Source: Strongylocentrotus droebachiensis (taxonomy: Eukaryota > Echinodermata > Echinoidea > Camarodonta > Strongylocentrotidae). From it: a DNA stretch of 64,000 nucleotides. A model generated the notes under the pieces. That model did no database searches, was not told the DNA's origin, and worked only from the letters and a program-made list of their open reading frames with translations. The stretch is taken from assembly GCA_035222895.1 (NCBI GenBank), contig JAVYIG010007231.1, positions 41,254-105,253 on the forward strand, read 5' to 3'. The position numbers were made by a program, and so were the translations under genes. Position 1 is the stretch's first letter. Each line of letters opens with the position of its first letter. Shown here one piece after another: positions 54,701 to 60,700 of this stretch.

Positions 54701-57700
54701 AATTGTAAAGCAAAGTTTTTGTTGGGGTTGCTGGGGTTGCTGGGGTTTCTAGTACATGTTTCTAAGCGATTCCGCTGTTTTTATGGGGTTTAAAAAAAAA
54801 AAAAAAAACAATTTATATATATTGACCTTGACCTTGAGAGGGAGCTACTGTATACAACATAAAGAGTGTACAATTTCATAACTTTAGACTTGATTTCAAA
54901 CGCCACAACGTTCACTGAATATTGTAGGATCGCATATGCTTCCGATATGTTCATTTGAACCAAATTCATGGCCCCATACCCAAACTTTGTGTTACCTTTA
55001 ATATAAGTTACAAACTTTAATGCAGGATTAAAAATGTGATGTCAACATTACATGTTTTTTTTCTTTTCTTCCTGTTCTGTACATAAAATTTCTCAATACC
55101 CTTGTTTTCAATCATCACAGAATAAATTCCTATGTAACATGCAAGAACATCTTATATGCTTCTTCGGAACAGGCACAAAAATATCACTTCTTTGTGGACA
55201 ATCATGCCTTAATCCTTATCACCATAATACACTACTTCACCACCATCAACACCACCACCATCATCATCTTTGTCATAATCAATATCACAACAAGCACCAT
55301 CCATTGTTACCCTAATATTGATGATCATCATCATATCATCATCGGATCACCATCACTACAATCATCATCACAATCATCAACACTATCACCAACGCCAACA
55401 CCATCACCATCATCGTCATAATCAATATCACCATAATATTGATGACGATCATCATCATCATCATCACTTTGATCATCATTATCCTCCGCCTCAATCAATA
55501 TCACAACAAGCACCATCCATTGTTACCCTAATATTGATGATCATTATCATCGTCACTACTGTCACCATCATTTTCCTCCTCCTCATCATCATCAACACTG
55601 TAACCAACACCACAACCAACATCACCATTATCGTCATAATCAATATCACCATAATATTGATGACGATCATCATCATCATCATCACTTTGATCATCATTAT
55701 CCTCCGCCTCCTCATCATCATCAACACTGTAACAAATGATATCAAACTGACCTTTCTTGAGAGTCTTGAGAAAAGCCTCTAGTTGTACGCTCCCAAGGCC
55801 CAGATGATCGGGGGATCGGTAGAGAAGATGGGTTAGGAGCAGTTGCAGTATCTCCACAGAAAAGTCTGCCAATCCACTCTCCTGCTGGTTACGAATATCT
55901 ACAGGCAAATTAATAAGGTGAGTATTAAAGCTAAAGTTGAGTTCTGGTCATGCGGTTGCATTGTGAAAGAAACGGTGTGGAATCGATCAGAAAAGGTTGA
56001 TCATCTAGCATAATACATGTAAGTATTGGTGTGTAGTGCAAGGTTCTGGAATCATCAAAATGATAAGAAACTTGGCCCAGTCTTGGTAAAGTTACAAGCA
56101 CTGTACACAGAAAGATAAATACGGGACTAGACGAACATGTGGCATAAAAATCTGTCCCGATTTGCATGCTGTTACATGCCATAATTAGAATATAAAGGCA
56201 TTTGAAGAGCCACGCTTTTCAGGGAACATGTTTTATCTGATATTCTTCCACACTTGCATAGTAACAATGATAACTCTCACAAATTATTTGTCACCTCTTC
56301 CCAGAACTGAGTAAAATCATGTCTACCCAGTTGGAAGAGAGAAAATACACATGCTGAAGTATCTTGCCTTTAATAGTCCAACTACACTCGGCTTGAAACC
56401 AATCAAGTTTTACTAGTTAGAAGAATACATACCACTGATTTTCAATCAATGTATCTACAGGCAAATTAATATTTCTTCCCAGTCGAAAGCCAGAAAATAC
56501 ACATGCATACCAAAGTATGTTGCCTTGCAATAATAAAACTAGACTAGGCTCTTATCTTATCAATTTTTACTGGTTAGAAGATAGACCACATTGAAAGGCC
56601 AACAGGACAAGTCTCCATCCTTCCATGAAGATGTAAAACTCCATTATCACCCATCCATTATCACCCTCAGTCTAAATGTATAGGAACAGGTTATGATTTA
56701 GTGTTCAAGTGACTAATCCATAATACTGTACATGAATAATTCATGACTTAGGTGTCTGCTGAATGTTTGATTATTTCATGAATGTTTCACAAATAGGGAG
56801 TGTCAAGAATTTTGGTTCGATTTATGAGAGGGCAGATTTCCGCTTAACAAGATGTAAATATTCATTAGACATTACACTGGGCTTACAAAATGCACGTAGA
56901 ATCCATATTATGTATATTTAATATTTAGAAATAGTCTATACCAATTTAAAATGATTCCAGAAACTATATGTACATAATAAAATCATTGATTCAAATCAAG
57001 ACAGTGAATAGAGTGATAAATGAAGAAATGAAAGAAAGAAACTCGAAGAAATGTTTACCGGCATCTATGTAAGCACGGACAAGATCAGGTAATTTCTGCT
57101 TCACAAACTGGAGAGCTGTTCATAAATAGAAAAAGAAAAGAAAAAAATTACCCCCACTCACTAATAAAGCTAAAAACTTTCTTTAATTTTGTAAGTGGTT
57201 CAAATTTGTGAAAATTCCATGCTACAATATAAAAGAACCATGATACTAATTGTGCAACTTACAAAAGTTTGAAAGTGAAACAAAAGCCACCGTGAACAAC
57301 ATGCAGTGTTTCTGGTTTACTATTTTGTTTTAAACATGTTCCTCTACAAATTACATGTATCTTTTTCTCGCATTTGTAAATTTAGTTGATACTGCAGATT
57401 TAATAGATACTTCAACTATTCAAGAAGATTCAGACATTATAATTTAATAATACATTAATGCTTTAATCAATACTTACATGTATCACAATATCACATCAAC
57501 ACATAAAACAGGGTATTCAGAAAAAGTTGTTCAGATGTTTTCAATATCCATATTAACATGTAAAAGACCAAGATTGTGGAAAAGCATGTACAGTTATTAT
57601 TAAATTATTCATACCTTTACCAAGTTTTGAAATATTTAAAGAAATTTAAGTATGTGAAAAATTGAGTTTTCCCCATTTATGTTTTGTGACAATGTGACAT

Positions 57701-60700
57701 ATTATAGCTTACATCTAAAAGTATTTAACAAAGTCCCTAATTCAACCAGTCCACCCATCATTTTTTAGTTTAACAAACAAAAAACAAACAAACATGAAAT
57801 ATGCCCATTTAGAGTCTGTAATGATACATACAATTGAATTGTTCATATACATGAATGGCACAATATACTGCATCAGAAATTGTCTTTATTATTAAAAAAT
57901 GTTTGTGATTTTTGCTCATTCTGTTCATTAACAATGTGTAATTCCTAGCATTGTAGATCAAAAGATTTTTTATTTTTTTTAATTGAAAAAAATATCACTA
58001 AAAGGTAACAATGAATTGCTATGGGTTAACTGTACTAACCTAGTGATCTGGTTTCAGGTTTAACTGAATGGGTAAGAGCAAGACCAAAGACAACTTCTTG
58101 AACTGAAGTGAGCTTTAAGATTTTGCTCAGTTGGGTGAACAACTGCTGGCTTGGCCTTAGACTCTGTAATGAAGAATTCAACATAAAAATAGAGGGCAAA
58201 AATAAATGCATATTGTCAAAACTGGAAATTGTACGGTTATTAAAAAAAATATTTAAAAAATAATCCACCACCGACAACAACACATCTTAAAACTTAGCCT
58301 CAGTTGTTATGGTTAATGACAGGAAAAATCTGTAACTCCTGTTTAATGAATTAAGAATGAAACAAATAGCAAGCAAATACTTTTTATTTACCATATCTGC
58401 AGCTGATTTAGACAAAAACATACATGTACAACAAAGTTATTTAGGAATTTTCGTGTAACTTTTGGAATTAAAAAAGTGATATAAAATTGTATAATCTGCA
58501 TCAACTTTTACAGCTCAGAGGTAACATTTTTTAAACGATATACAGCAAAGAGAGATTTACTTTCACGTTGTTTAATCTACGACCTTACAGGAAATCAAAA
58601 ATAGAAATCAAATAATTCAAGCTTTCCACTGCTCCATGTAGCATTTCTTACCTTCTGCTGATGCAGAGGGTTGTCGATGGCAAAGCACAAAGTTGAGATG
58701 AAATTAGGTTTAGTGATGAGTAAGGAGCACTCCTGTATCAACAGCTGAGTCTGTTAAAATAAAACAAAACAAAACAAAAATAATTTAATACCCCTGTTAC
58801 AGTAACAAGACGAACACCAGACTGATAACACACAAAACAAAAATCTACTTTAATCCAAATAGCCAAGTAATAGGTTAGCTTGGAGTCAGTTTAGTGATGT
58901 AGACAGAGTGAAAAAGCAAAAACCAAGTTGTATGATGCTTCAAATATCTCTCATACATGTATGACGTCTCCTCTGTATCTGTCAAGAGGTGCGTTATGGT
59001 TTGTAAAATATAATATCTCATACATTGCATATTTGTTCAAGAGCATACCGTATTTGCCGGCGTAAAGGCCGCAGTATTTTTGGAAGAGAAAATATCAAAA
59101 AGTTGGGGTGCGGCCTTTGCGGCGAAAGAGTAAAAAAAAGAAAAAACGCAAGTCAAAACCATGAAAAAAACAGCACAAATTTGCACATATGGGACTACAA
59201 TAACTATACCACTATGGTACAGGACATTTACACACATCTTACCGACAATTTTATCTTGCATTGTTGACATGAAGACGAAAATAAACTTCCAAAACAACAT
59301 CTGCCGATAGATCTTGATCTAAGTTCGTGCCAATGCATTGCAAAAGTAAAAGAAGGGACCGTTTAACGGAGCTGCCACGAAGCATCCAGGCGAAGTCGCC
59401 ATTTTGAATCCATTTCATGCAATTTCGCATTACACTGTACATTGTGGTAGGGGTAAAAATCGGACACCAAATCTGCCTGCGATCATTTTTTTTAGCTAAA
59501 CTTCCGGTAAATTATAAGAATATTGATCAATTTGGTATCAGTTTGTAAAAAAAAATAGTGTTTTACAAGAAAATTACGATTATTTTGTTTTGTCCGTTTT
59601 TTTTTTTTTTCCCTCTTTGAAATGTCAAAGTTGGGGGTGCGGCCTATGCGGCGCTGCGGCCTTATCGCCGGCAAATACGGTACACACAAATTTTGCCAAG
59701 GCAATTAGCTCTACACGTAGTACAAGTCCATGTACACCATTCTACAAGATAACAGTAAATTGTATACATTGGAGAGGTTTACAGTACATGCATGTGCAAT
59801 AAAGTTTAAGATTATTTTTGTCCTCACCTCGTAGAAGTCTTTGCCGCTGCTCTTACCATCACAAAAGTCAATGTAGGAGAAGAGGCAGCGCAGCAAGTGC
59901 CTGTCTGCCTCTGGCCCGTTGTGAGAAACGAGCTGGAGAAAGATAAAGAACAAGAACAATTTGTAAAAAGAAATACTTCTCATTACATCAGTGGGCCGTG
60001 CAATAGTAAATGGCAGAGCTGCCAACCTTGGAACCATGATGGCAAAAAAAAGGAATGTTTTCAAGTATGTTTTAAACTTAGTTTTCTATTGAATTTGTGA
60101 TCAAATCAACATTTTAGGGCAGTTGTTTGACGTGCGGTGGGTAAAAAAAAAAAAAACCAAAAAGTGTTTTATGAAGAAAAAAAAACGGTTAGCAGCTCTG
60201 AAATGGGATGTGGAGAGTTGAACAAATGAAGGACTGCCATCAGGCCATGCCTTAGCCTAGTACATGTATGGACTCCAGAGTCTAAATGATGTACATGTAT
60301 ATTAAAAATTGGCTCAGTTGTAGAGCAGGGTAAGGAAATACCATACAATGTGGGAAAAGGATATTTGTGGCACTGATGGTGGACCTACTACTCTTCCTGA
60401 GCTACCAATGTGGCAGGAGAGGTGAACTTTGAAACATCCCTGAATGGGATTGAATCAACACCATGTCCATGCAAAATTGGCGCTCATCTGAATCTCATCT
60501 ACAACCAATGATCTCTTATCGTATTTTTCTTGAGTAACCGCAGGGTCGTCTCTTATTTAGTCACAAAGCCATTTGAAATCTTGAGATTTTGACAAATAAT
60601 TCTTGAGGAACACTTCATGAGGCAGTCACTCAACGTCACAGCGATGTTGATTCCCATTTCATGGTATTCCAGAAAGTATATTGCAGGATTTGCAGCCATC

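Noticed and set aside
55318-55782. His/Ile-rich frame in the ATC repeat region
   Set aside because: Low-complexity translation of ATC repeats; no start context or homology.
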